NCBI RefSeq assembly: GCF_900604355.1
Contig: NZ_UWOE01000001.1
Span: forward strand, 2,356,001-2,420,000
Source: Luxibacter massiliensis
Lineage (GTDB): Bacteria > Bacillota > Clostridia > Lachnospirales > Lachnospiraceae
Reading direction: 5' to 3'
Length of the DNA stretch: 64,000 nucleotides
The notes beneath the pieces were generated by a model. It made no database searches, was not told the DNA's origin, and worked only from the letters and a program-made list of their open reading frames with translations. Shown piece after piece: positions 25,796 to 33,933 of this stretch (position 1 is its first letter; every line of letters begins with the position of its first letter). The translations under genes were made by a program, and so were the position numbers.

Positions 25796-27016
25796 TTATA
25801 ATAAAACTGTAAATAAAATCGTTCTTCCATTTTCTGAAGACACTGTAATTTTCCCTTTGTGGGCCAGGACAATTGCTCTGGCAATAGATAATCCAATCCC
25901 ATACCCTCTAGTCTGAGAGTTTCTGGAAACATCCGTTCTATAAAAACGATCAAATAGATACTGAAGCTGTTCTGTTTCTATAAAATCTACAGTATTAAAT
26001 ACAATAATACAGATGGACTTCCCTCTCTGTTTCAGCTGAAAAAATATTGCTCCCTGCTCATCCGAATACTTCATCGCATTATCTAACAAAATTGAAAACA
26101 AACGTCGAATTTCCTCTGGTACTCCACGGTATCCTGCCATAGGCTGTATTTCATAAGTGAATTTCTTATTCTGCATTTTTGCGATAGACTGAAAGGACTC
26201 CGCTGTCTCTATGGCAATCTCAGAGATTGGAAAATCTGTCATCTGTATGTGGCCTGGTTTTTCTTCCATTCTGGAAAGATAGATCAGATCATTGGTCAGC
26301 TCTTTCAGCCTCTGCGTTTGCTTCTGTATGTCCTGAATCCATTCATTTTCTCCAGCCTCCATTTCAAGTACGGCTGCATCTGCATCTATAATGGTCAAAG
26401 GTGTTTTAATCTCATGCCCGGCATCTGTTATAAATCTCTTCTGTTTCTCATAACTAAGTGCAAAGGGCTGCACAATACGGCCAGATACAAAAACAAGTAA
26501 GACAAATACCGCCCCCACTCCTAAAACGGAGACAAGCAGGCTGGTGATCAAAAAATCATAAAAGGTAGAAAGGCTTTTTCCACAATCCAGAAAAATGATC
26601 ATCATGTTCTGCCCCCCTAAGTCCTCTTTTCTATATCTATAGTTCGCGATAAATCCCCCTGTCTTTGACTTCTTCCCTACCTCTTCACCATATTCTTCTG
26701 CTGTATACTTGTCAACCGCAGCTATACGTCCTAAATTTGTCTTTAATATCGTTCCGTCCTTTTTCATTTCTACTGTAAAATAACGGGATTCGAAGGGTGT
26801 CTCTGGAGAAAATTTATCTGGAGAAGGCTTTTCGAACCGGAAATCCTCTATGGGAAAGGCGCCACTGTTTTCAGATAAAACATCCAAAATATTTTCTGCA
26901 TCGCGAATGATTTTCCTATAATTCATAATGTGGATGCTTCCTAAAAGAATGAATAATACTGCTACCATAGCAATAATACTCGCCAGAATGAACTTAATCC
27001 TTAGTTTTTTTATCAT
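25796..27016 (-). CDS. Sensor histidine kinase
   Basis: The start at 27016 (MIKKLRIKFIL) has GGAGG six bases upstream and overlaps the response-regulator gene by 23 bases; 406 residues. Two transmembrane helices (about residues 9-28 and 160-182) flank a roughly 130-residue outside sensor domain. Then come the HisKA H-box (ITDAGHEIKTPLTII, phospho-accepting His) and a HATPase domain (LLDNAMKYSD; GYGIGLSIARAIVLAHKG). It phosphorylates the regulator encoded just before it. The extracytoplasmic sensor differs from the short-loop BceS type, so it probably detects a ligand itself. Confidence 0.92.
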   Translation of the reverse strand: MIKKLRIKFILASIIAMVAVLFILLGSIHIMNYRKIIRDAENILDVLSENSGAFPIEDFRFEKPSPDKFSPETPFESRYFTVEMKKDGTILKTNLGRIAAVDKYTAEEYGEEVGKKSKTGGFIANYRYRKEDLGGQNMMIIFLDCGKSLSTFYDFLITSLLVSVLGVGAVFVLLVFVSGRIVQPFALSYEKQKRFITDAGHEIKTPLTIIDADAAVLEMEAGENEWIQDIQKQTQRLKELTNDLIYLSRMEEKPGHIQMTDFPISEIAIETAESFQSIAKMQNKKFTYEIQPMAGYRGVPEEIRRLFSILLDNAMKYSDEQGAIFFQLKQRGKSICIIVFNTVDFIETEQLQYLFDRFYRTDVSRNSQTRGYGIGLSIARAIVLAHKGKITVSSENGRTILFTVLL

Positions 27017-27686
27017 GGACAACCTCCAAAGAATATCCTGCATTTCTGCTGGCCTTTATCTGGATATTCCCGCGAAGGCGAGCCAGCTTTTTTCTTAAAT
27101 ATGAAATATATACCCAGACAACATTGATTTCTGTATTTCCGTCGTACCCCCATATTTTCTCCAATATACGTTCCGTCGGTATAACATTCCTGGGATTATA
27201 CATTAAAAATTCCATAACCTGAAATTCTTTATTTGTCAACCCAAAATTTCCGGTAGGAGATGAAAGTTCTTTTGTGGCTCTGTTGAGCGTGATATTGCCC
27301 AGCTTCAAAAGAGAGTCTGACGCTGTAGCCTGGTTTCTCGTCATCGCCCGGATCCGAGCAAGCAGTTCCCTTGCCGAAAAGGGTTTAGTCAAATAATCAT
27401 TGGCCCCACTGTCCAGTCCTTTTACCTTGTCATCTACCTCCGCCTTTGCTGTCAATATAAGGACAGGCACTCTGTTTCCCTGCTTTCTTATGGCTCTTAG
27501 TACTTCAAACCCATCCAGCTTAGGCATCATGACGTCTAAAATCATGCCATCATAATTTTCTGTCTCTGCATATTCCAGCGCCGCTGCCCCATCATACACC
27601 ACATCAGCTGAATATCCGTTTTTGGTTAGGATTACATTTAGTGCCCTGGCCAGAGATCTTTCATCTTCTGCTATCAATAACCGCAT
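26994..27686 (-). CDS. OmpR-family response regulator
   Basis: The 230-residue protein has a receiver domain (residues 1-115: acidic EDE near residue 8, phospho-acceptor Asp in MILDVMMPKLDG, Lys in LTKPF). A winged-helix OmpR DNA-binding domain (about 130-225) follows, with KEFQVMEFL and the recognition-helix region VWVYISYLRKKL. It controls transcription of the ABC genes in its own operon, inferred from position. An 8-bp-arm palindrome upstream of its own promoter suggests autoregulation. Confidence 0.94.
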   Translation of the reverse strand: MRLLIAEDERSLARALNVILTKNGYSADVVYDGAAALEYAETENYDGMILDVMMPKLDGFEVLRAIRKQGNRVPVLILTAKAEVDDKVKGLDSGANDYLTKPFSARELLARIRAMTRNQATASDSLLKLGNITLNRATKELSSPTGNFGLTNKEFQVMEFLMYNPRNVIPTERILEKIWGYDGNTEINVVWVYISYLRKKLARLRGNIQIKASRNAGYSLEVVHDKKTKD

Positions 27687-27712
27687 TTTATTTTCCTCCT
27701 TTTGTAGTCAGT

Positions 27713-27749
27713 ATTCTATCACAGCAGCCTTAATTCTACTTTAGAATTA
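27713..27749 (-). promoter_or_regulatory. Promoter and palindrome before the response-regulator operon
   Basis: On the minus strand a TAGAAT -10 box (27713-27718) has no good -35 box. Instead TAATTCTA-CTT-TAGAATTA (27731-27749) covers that position. The arrangement fits an activator-dependent, autoregulated promoter. Confidence 0.45.
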
Positions 27750-27819
27750 TTAAATAGCCGCCTAACTATAAAGGCAGGCAAAAACTATCGCAGCCGGCTC
27801 CTCCCCCATTACATAAACA

Positions 27820-27839
27820 GGCGGCATCCCTATGCCGCC
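27820..27839 (-). terminator. Hairpin after recombinase 2
   Basis: GGCGGCAT (27820-27827) pairs with ATGCCGCC (27832-27839), two bases after the recombinase stop. The minus strand continues TGTTTATGT, a moderate U-rich tail. It probably separates the recombinase from the regulator operon. Confidence 0.6.
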
Positions 27840-27841
27840 CA

Positions 27842-29662
27842 TCAATCCCCTGATACTTTCCACTCCCCTTTGCCCCCTTTCCCCTGATACCAGATCCGCC
27901 CCTGGCTTTTCAAGACCCTGATTTTATAATTCACCCCTGCTACGCTGATCCCCAGTCTTTTTGCGATCTCTTTAGCCGTAATCTGGGGATTTTCCCTCAT
28001 CCAATCTATGAGAACCTCCCGCTCCTTTTGCTTTTGCTTTTTATAGTGAAAGAGATTCCCGTATTCGATACGTATGCAGCTATCCGCTTTATTTAAAAAA
28101 GATTCCCCCTCCTGCAGCCCTGTTGTCTTTCCCATGCCAAATCTCAGCTCCATATACTCCGGGAAAATAATAATCCTGTCAATTTTATCCAATAGGTGTG
28201 CAACACCTGCTTTTTCCACAACCCTGTCCTGTCTTACTATAGATTCAATCTCAGAAATCCTGTCTTGAAGTGCAGCTTCCTGTGTTGTCTTTTGTTCAAG
28301 GCTTTCTAGCTTTTTCTTAACAGCCTGCAATTTTTTCTCCAATTCCTTCTGTTTCTCTCCGTAAATCTGGTCTGGCAGTATTCCCTCCAGAAGTTTATCC
28401 GCCAGTTTACTCATCTGTGCCCGTATCTCTTTTTCTTGCTCCACAACCCGCTCTATCTCTGGCTGTAAGCCTTCTTTTTTTAGTACTTTTTTCAGCATGG
28501 CCGTCATGTTACAGATAATCTTTTCTCTGTCATAGCTGTATTTTTCAGCATGGACCTCTTCCAGCAGACAATATAACGTTTCCTCATCCAAATGTACATT
28601 ATCACAGCCGGCTGTACTCTCCAGTATTCCGTCTCTGGCCCGGGGCCTGCCTGTCTCCAGATATTTCTTACATTTCCACTCATAAACTATCTTCCTGTCC
28701 TTATAACGGCTCCTGGATTTTCTATAATAAGGGTTCCCGCAAAACCCACAATATACTTTCCCACTAAGATGGTATTTCCCCTGATTTCTCCCCATGGATT
28801 CTCCATGGCGGCTTTTAATTTTAACTGCCCGTTTTGCTATCTCCTGATTTGCACGTTCCCACAATTCACCAGATACAATGGCCGGAACCTTATTCTCATA
28901 AATATACTGCTCTTCTAGCGGCACTTTTAGTGTCTTTTTAGAATCAAAATCATAGTGCTTTTTATTCATTACAACTGTCCCTTTGTTGATAGGGTTATGT
29001 ATCATCTTAAGGATAGCAGAGTCGGAAAATGGTTTTCCATTTCTATTCAGTACACCCTGCTCCCTTAAGATACTGGCAATAGTTCGGGTACCGAATCCTG
29101 CTGCACAGAGCTCATACATCTGCCGCTTCACCGCTGCTTCATCCTCCAGGATAACCAGGCTTTTGTCCGGCATCTTCCTATAGCCATATGTATGGGAAGT
29201 CAGCACAGCAGGACCATTATTCTTCTGCCTGCTGCGGTGGGCATTGTTGCTTTTCTTACTGAGCTCCCGGCTGTACTCCTCTGCCAGGATGGCTTTAATT
29301 CCTGTAATCAGAGCGTCGTCCGCAGAATAAAATTTCTGTTCAATATATATATACAGCTTTTTCTGTGAAGAACAAAGGCGGTCCACAAACAGATACCAGT
29401 CCTTTGTATTGCGCATTAACCTGTCCTGGGATTTGATGACAATGATATCAAAGTTATCTGTTAATAAGTCTTCATAGAGCCTATTATACTCAGTCCTTCC
29501 CTTTGTCGTCGTCCCGGACCGGCTTTCTATATAAGAGTCCACCAGTAACCAGCCCTTTTGCCTGACCCACTCCCGTCCTTCCTCTGCCTGTTTTATAAGC
29601 GCATCCTTCTGGCTTTCGTCTTCCGTGCTGCACCGGGCGTAGATAACTGCCCGTGCCGTCAT
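27842..29662 (-). CDS. Large serine recombinase of element 2
   Basis: The 606-residue protein has catalytic Ser12 (IYARCSTEDES), resolvase-domain motifs (IVIKSQDRLMRN), a recombinase domain (TYGYRKMP; DSAILKMIHNPINKG), a zinc-ribbon (YCGFCGNPYYRK ... WKCKKY) and a long coiled coil (about residues 385-470). A C-terminal winged/HTH segment (ENPQITAKEIAKRLGISVAG, about residues 550-570) is unusual for this family. It is only distantly similar to the recombinase of element 1. Its ATG overlaps the stop of the small upstream ORF. It is presumably the integrase/excisionase of element 2, although it lies in the middle of the element rather than at an end. Confidence 0.93.
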   Translation of the reverse strand: MTARAVIYARCSTEDESQKDALIKQAEEGREWVRQKGWLLVDSYIESRSGTTTKGRTEYNRLYEDLLTDNFDIIVIKSQDRLMRNTKDWYLFVDRLCSSQKKLYIYIEQKFYSADDALITGIKAILAEEYSRELSKKSNNAHRSRQKNNGPAVLTSHTYGYRKMPDKSLVILEDEAAVKRQMYELCAAGFGTRTIASILREQGVLNRNGKPFSDSAILKMIHNPINKGTVVMNKKHYDFDSKKTLKVPLEEQYIYENKVPAIVSGELWERANQEIAKRAVKIKSRHGESMGRNQGKYHLSGKVYCGFCGNPYYRKSRSRYKDRKIVYEWKCKKYLETGRPRARDGILESTAGCDNVHLDEETLYCLLEEVHAEKYSYDREKIICNMTAMLKKVLKKEGLQPEIERVVEQEKEIRAQMSKLADKLLEGILPDQIYGEKQKELEKKLQAVKKKLESLEQKTTQEAALQDRISEIESIVRQDRVVEKAGVAHLLDKIDRIIIFPEYMELRFGMGKTTGLQEGESFLNKADSCIRIEYGNLFHYKKQKQKEREVLIDWMRENPQITAKEIAKRLGISVAGVNYKIRVLKSQGRIWYQGKGGKGEWKVSGD

Positions 29663-29826
29663 AAGAAGTGGCCCCCTAGTATCATCTGAGTAAGCCTTAT
29701 TTTTTCATCAGGCGTAATCAAGTGTCCCTGTGACAGAAGGTCGGCCACTTTTAACATAATCTGTATTTCTGTATTTCTGCCTCTGGAACCGTCCTCCGTC
29801 TCAATGTTTTCTATGAAAGCAGGCAT
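29659..29826 (-). CDS. Small SHOCT-like protein coupled to recombinase 2
   Basis: The ATG at 29826 follows GAGGAG at six bases and gives 55 residues. The upstream TTG frame start (29844) would put the ribosome binding site inside the gene. The C-terminal half (VADLLSQGHLITPDEKIRLTQMI) resembles the SHOCT short-helix motif (L..G.IT..E...). Its stop TGA overlaps the recombinase ATG (ATGA), so the two are translationally coupled. It may be a partner controlling recombination direction, but this is inference. Confidence 0.55.
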   Translation of the reverse strand: MPAFIENIETEDGSRGRNTEIQIMLKVADLLSQGHLITPDEKIRLTQMILGGHFL

Positions 29827-29888
29827 AAATAGCTCCTCTGCCAAATGTTACTCTATCTTATGCCTGCCGCTGCCTGTCTTATTTCCCT

Positions 29889-32800
29889 TTATTCTGTCCG
29901 CAGCGCTGTCACCGGGTCGCTCTTTGCCGCCTTCCTGGAGGGAATCAGTCCCCCTGCCAGTGTAAGCAGCACACTGAGCAGTACCAGCACCAGAGCCGGC
30001 ACAGCAGGCAGGACTGCACTTACGTCATTCGTGTCTGCAAGATGATGAATCAGGGCATTTCCCGGAATCAGCAAAAGCAGAGTCAGCCCGATGCCGATCA
30101 GTCCTGCGCATAACCCTATAATAAAGGTTTCTGCATTAAACACCTGGGATACATTCCCCTTTGACGCTCCAATAGCACGCAGGATGCCTATTTCTTTCTT
30201 TCTCTCTAACACACTAATATAGGTGATGACTCCAATCATAATAGATGACACAATCAGGGATATGGCCACAAAAGCAATGAGCACATAGCTGATAATATCC
30301 ACAATATCTGTCACCGATGACATCAAAGTTCCTACCACATCCGTATAGGTGATTACCTGCTCATCTTTCCCCTGGGCCTCCATTTGGCTGTTGTAACCGT
30401 CAAGAATTTTTACCACCTGCTCCTTGCTCTCAAAGTCCTTGGGATAGATATCTATACCTGCCGGCACGTCAAAGTCCACGTAACCTAATTTCTGCAGATT
30501 GCCGTCATAAGACACGCCTTGGCCAGAATTCATAGACATCATAAGTTCTGTCAATTCCTCTTCATTCATATTCATTTGAAAAGCATCCGCAAAGGCATCT
30601 GCATCAATTTTCATGCCCTCAGAAAGAGCTGTCTGTATTTGTGTCCCCACCTGTGTCATGGCCTGCTTCATTGCACTCTCAATCCCTGTGCTAAGCTGGG
30701 ACACTACCTGCTCCATTGCAGATGTAATCTGTGTCTGTATGCCCCCTGATAAGGCCCCCATATAGGCCCCCGCGGCCTGCTGCATGTAATCCTGGGCCGC
30801 ACCTGATATCTGGGTATTTAGGCTGTCCATGTCCACCATCCCTGTAATGCCGCCTGAGAGCCGCTTCTGCCCGTCAGGGGTATTTAAATATTCCACAAAA
30901 TACTCGCCCATTTTGGAAGGGTCGGGCAGGCCGTTGGATGATGCGTAAGAAAGGTACCCCTGCACCATCTTGTCAGCCAGTCCTTCCAGCTGTTCCGCCG
31001 AAACCTCAATATTGCCATTTTGTTCGTACACTTCACCGGCCCAAGCCGCCATCCTGCCTTGGGCATCCTCTGTCTGAAGATACTCCATTAAATATTCATC
31101 AAAATTCTCAGAATCAATGTCCCCCAGTCCGAGTCCCCCAATATATGCGGCATACCCTTCCATAACACTCTGTACTAAGGCCTGCATCTGTTCTGTTGTG
31201 ACAGTCACATTTCCGTTTTCTCTGATAATCCCCTCAATTGCTTCTTTCAAAATTGCCTTGGACTCGGGTGTTCTAAGATAATCCATGAAGCTCTGGCCAA
31301 GTCCAGAATAGTCTGCCCGGGGGTTCTCTGCAGCATACTGCTGATAGCCTTCTAAAAGGCTGGAGGCCATATTTTTCATTCCATCAGGGGACACTGACAG
31401 ATCCAGTCCTGACAGTAATGCCCCCAAATCCATCTGGGGAAGGCCGGCCAAGTCTAAGTTGATGGTTCCCAAATCTACCATCCCTGACAAATCCAGGCTG
31501 TCGCCCCCTGCAGTAAACACATTTTCCAAATTAAGGGCGCCCGACAGGGATGACAGGTCCATGGAATCACCCATGCCGCTTAAAGCACTTTCATCAAATC
31601 CAAATGCCTTTTCCAGAGCCTCCGTATCCACAGTAAACAAAGATTCTGTGTCCAGTCCGTCCTCACTCTTCTCTCCAAATTTTTTGCCCGTAAATACATT
31701 TATGTCCTGGGACTCTAACTGCTGCTTCACAATCTGGCTTTTTTCTGCCTCTTTTGCCACATGCTCTGTCAAAGATTCCGGGTAAGCGATTCCCGGAGAG
31801 AGCGCTGTTGCATTTGCGTCCTTTGACGGCTGCACAATCCCTACAACTGTGAGATCCTCACCGTCTTTCACCAGTTGTTTCATGTACGCTTCATTGTCTG
31901 TCTTATCTTTCCACAAATGATACTGGCTGTCATATTCATAATAAGATGAACTGTTTACCAGCTTAAACTTTGTGCCCACAATGTCTGAGTAAGAATATTC
32001 CCCGATATCTGATGGAATATGGATTTTCTCTTCACCAATAAACTGCTGGATCATCTCATCTAGCTCCAGGGGATCTCTTAATCCCAGGGTATAAAGCATA
32101 AAATCACTGATGCTCCCCCCAGAAGTAAGCACCACAACACACTCATTATATTTCTCAGGCCATCTGCCTTTTTTCACATCATACTGTTTCTCATAGAGGC
32201 CGCTGTTCTTGGGCATTTCATAAAACACATCTGTACTCATCATAGACGACATCAAACTATTGGAGCCTGAGGAGGAGCCAAAACCCAGGGAGCTAAAGGA
32301 TTTATCCGGGTTCACCTGCCGGATCGTGTCTTTATGCTCGCGGAAAATCTGTGGGGAAATACTATAAGAATACTCCACCGCATTGGTATACTTTTCTACG
32401 CCGCTCTGCCCACTGTCAAGGTACTTCTTCAAAGATTCCAGGTCATTGGCATCCATCGTGGAAAACATATTTGTCACCATCTGAATTACCTGTACGTCCC
32501 CCTCATCTGACCCGTTCCCCTGATTGTTCTTGCCCTGGCCGTCTTTGTCATCTTCCCCGCTGCCTTTATCATCGCCGATAAGCATAGATGTCATATCAAA
32601 CCCAGTGCTTTGAATCTGCAGAGGGTACTCCGACAAAGTTTCTTCTTCCACATTCTTAATATACTGGTTTACTCCCGTAGACAAGGATAAAATCAGTGCA
32701 ATCCCAATAATGCCGATAGAGCCTGCAAAGGAGGTGAGCAGTGTCCTGGCTTTCTTTGTCCTCAGATTATTAAAGCTTAAAGACAGGGCAGTCCGAAATG

Positions 32801-33536
32801 ACATAGAGGATTTCCCCATATTCCTGTGCTCAGGTTCCCCAAGGCCGCTGCTGTCGATTTCATAGGGATTGGTATCTGACCGGATCACACCATCTTTTAA
32901 GGTTACTATACGGTTGGCATATTGTTCTGCCAGCTCTGGGTTGTGAGTCACCATGACCACAAGCCTGTCTCTGGCCACTTCCTTAAGAAGGTCCATAACC
33001 TGGACGCTGGTGTCACTGTCCAGCGCTCCCGTAGGTTCGTCAGCCAATAAAATATCAGGATCATTGACAAGAGCCCTGGCAATAGCCACCCTCTGCATCT
33101 GCCCTCCTGACATCTGGTTTGGCTTTTTGTGCAGCTGTTCCCCAAGGCCTACCTGCTTTAAAGCCTCCACTGCCCGCTGCCTCCTCTGGGCCTTTCCAAT
33201 CCCCGATATTGTTAAGGCCAGCTCCACATTTGCCAGGACTGTCTGATGGGGGATGAGGTTGTAACTCTGGAACACGAACCCAATGGTATGGTTCCTGTAT
33301 GAATCCCAATCTCTGTCCTTATATTTTTTGGTGGAAACCCCGTTGATAATTAAATCTCCACTGTCATACCTGTCCAAACCTCCAATGATATTAAGCAGCG
33401 TCGTCTTTCCGGAACCGCTGGGGCCTAAAATGGCCACAAACTCATTGTCCCTCAAGTTCAGGCTCACATCGTCCAGCGCTTTCTGCACCAGTGTCCCGGT
33501 CCGGTATTCCTTACATATGTGTTGAATCTGCAGCAT
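29889..33536 (-). CDS. Fused ABC ATPase-FtsX protein with giant extracellular domain
   Basis: The start at 33536 (MLQIQHICKEY) follows GGGAGA at eight bases and gives 1215 residues; the 22-residue longer frame is unsupported. The N-terminal ATPase (1-225) has Walker A GPSGSGKTT, signature MSGGQMQR and DEPTGALD. One helix (about 265-290) leads to an outside domain of about 770 residues; three FtsX helices close the protein (SVLERKKEIGILRAIGASKG after the first). Inside the outside domain, residues about 724-895 contain three repeats of about 65 residues, each with a GY-xx-Y start and EYL/DYL-xTP/TE end. MacB homologues are about 650 residues, so this is nearly double. It is probably an envelope export or resistance machine. 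Confidence 0.85.
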   Translation of the reverse strand: MLQIQHICKEYRTGTLVQKALDDVSLNLRDNEFVAILGPSGSGKTTLLNIIGGLDRYDSGDLIINGVSTKKYKDRDWDSYRNHTIGFVFQSYNLIPHQTVLANVELALTISGIGKAQRRQRAVEALKQVGLGEQLHKKPNQMSGGQMQRVAIARALVNDPDILLADEPTGALDSDTSVQVMDLLKEVARDRLVVMVTHNPELAEQYANRIVTLKDGVIRSDTNPYEIDSSGLGEPEHRNMGKSSMSFRTALSLSFNNLRTKKARTLLTSFAGSIGIIGIALILSLSTGVNQYIKNVEEETLSEYPLQIQSTGFDMTSMLIGDDKGSGEDDKDGQGKNNQGNGSDEGDVQVIQMVTNMFSTMDANDLESLKKYLDSGQSGVEKYTNAVEYSYSISPQIFREHKDTIRQVNPDKSFSSLGFGSSSGSNSLMSSMMSTDVFYEMPKNSGLYEKQYDVKKGRWPEKYNECVVVLTSGGSISDFMLYTLGLRDPLELDEMIQQFIGEEKIHIPSDIGEYSYSDIVGTKFKLVNSSSYYEYDSQYHLWKDKTDNEAYMKQLVKDGEDLTVVGIVQPSKDANATALSPGIAYPESLTEHVAKEAEKSQIVKQQLESQDINVFTGKKFGEKSEDGLDTESLFTVDTEALEKAFGFDESALSGMGDSMDLSSLSGALNLENVFTAGGDSLDLSGMVDLGTINLDLAGLPQMDLGALLSGLDLSVSPDGMKNMASSLLEGYQQYAAENPRADYSGLGQSFMDYLRTPESKAILKEAIEGIIRENGNVTVTTEQMQALVQSVMEGYAAYIGGLGLGDIDSENFDEYLMEYLQTEDAQGRMAAWAGEVYEQNGNIEVSAEQLEGLADKMVQGYLSYASSNGLPDPSKMGEYFVEYLNTPDGQKRLSGGITGMVDMDSLNTQISGAAQDYMQQAAGAYMGALSGGIQTQITSAMEQVVSQLSTGIESAMKQAMTQVGTQIQTALSEGMKIDADAFADAFQMNMNEEELTELMMSMNSGQGVSYDGNLQKLGYVDFDVPAGIDIYPKDFESKEQVVKILDGYNSQMEAQGKDEQVITYTDVVGTLMSSVTDIVDIISYVLIAFVAISLIVSSIMIGVITYISVLERKKEIGILRAIGASKGNVSQVFNAETFIIGLCAGLIGIGLTLLLLIPGNALIHHLADTNDVSAVLPAVPALVLVLLSVLLTLAGGLIPSRKAAKSDPVTALRTE

Positions 33537-33742
33537 ATATGTTCTCTCCCTTTTCTCTTCTTTATTTAAGGCATATTCCTTAACTAAAGAAGGTATCCAC
33601 AAACTAAAAACTTACCGTACTATTCTACACCCTGATTCACCGAAAAGTCATCTATTTCATATAAATTTTAGAAACACTTAGGAGATGTATTTCCCTCCAT
33701 GGCTGGGGCCGTAAATTTGCCCATCCAGATATCTGCCATAGG

Positions 33743-33775
33743 ATATCATATTCTATCCCTATGCCTTCCCATCTG
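33743..33775. other. Right terminal att arm of element 2
   Basis: Read on the minus strand it starts CAGATGGGAAGGCAT and matches the left arm at 26 of 33 positions. It borders the TT core at 33776-33777. The rest of the 33537-33742 gap shows no gene. Confidence 0.75.
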
Positions 33776-33883
33776 TTCAAAATGGATTGGCTTCTTATGT
33801 CCATCGTGCTTCTGTGCATAATGGCCACTTTACTCTACTCCTTTATCAATTGCCTGGAAAAGTGGTACATCCGGCATTATTAA
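33776..33883 (+). pseudogene. ABC transporter permease, 3' part (C-terminal 35 codons)
   Basis: The frame ttc-aaa-atg-gat-tgg encodes FKMDWLLMSIVLLCIMATL..., the last transmembrane helix of the SsuC/TauC-type permease, and ends in LEKWYIRHY with a TAA at 33881. It is in frame with the 5' part that stops at 23357. It has no start of its own. No substrate-binding protein gene follows, and the next gene is convergent. Confidence 0.88.
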
Positions 33884-33889
33884 GCACAA

Positions 33890-33913
33890 CAGGAGATGCT
33901 TTTGCACCTCCTG
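33890..33913. terminator. Shared hairpin between convergent genes
   Basis: CAGGAG-A-TGC pairs with GCA-C-CTCCTG around a TTTT loop. It lies six bases after the permease remnant stop and 20 bases past the GH4 stop on the other strand. No long U-run follows on either strand, so termination strength is uncertain. Confidence 0.55.
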
Positions 33914-33933
33914 CTTACATATTCCTTATTCTG

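Larger units (their letters stand above)
23355..33777. mobile_element. Serine-recombinase integrative element 2 (about 10.4 kb)
   Basis: The borders are set by the shared TGTTCA (23353-23358 and 33774-33779) and by in-frame rejoining of the permease; unit length is 10421 bp. Inverted arms of 33 bases with 26 matches lie at both ends (23357-23389; 33743-33775). When the ends are joined they form a near-palindromic attP centred on TT. Cargo, all on the minus strand, is a fused ATPase-FtsX protein, small ORF, large serine recombinase, response regulator, histidine kinase, FtsX permease and ATPase. This resembles antimicrobial-peptide sensing/resistance modules. No conjugation genes are present. 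Confidence 0.87.
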
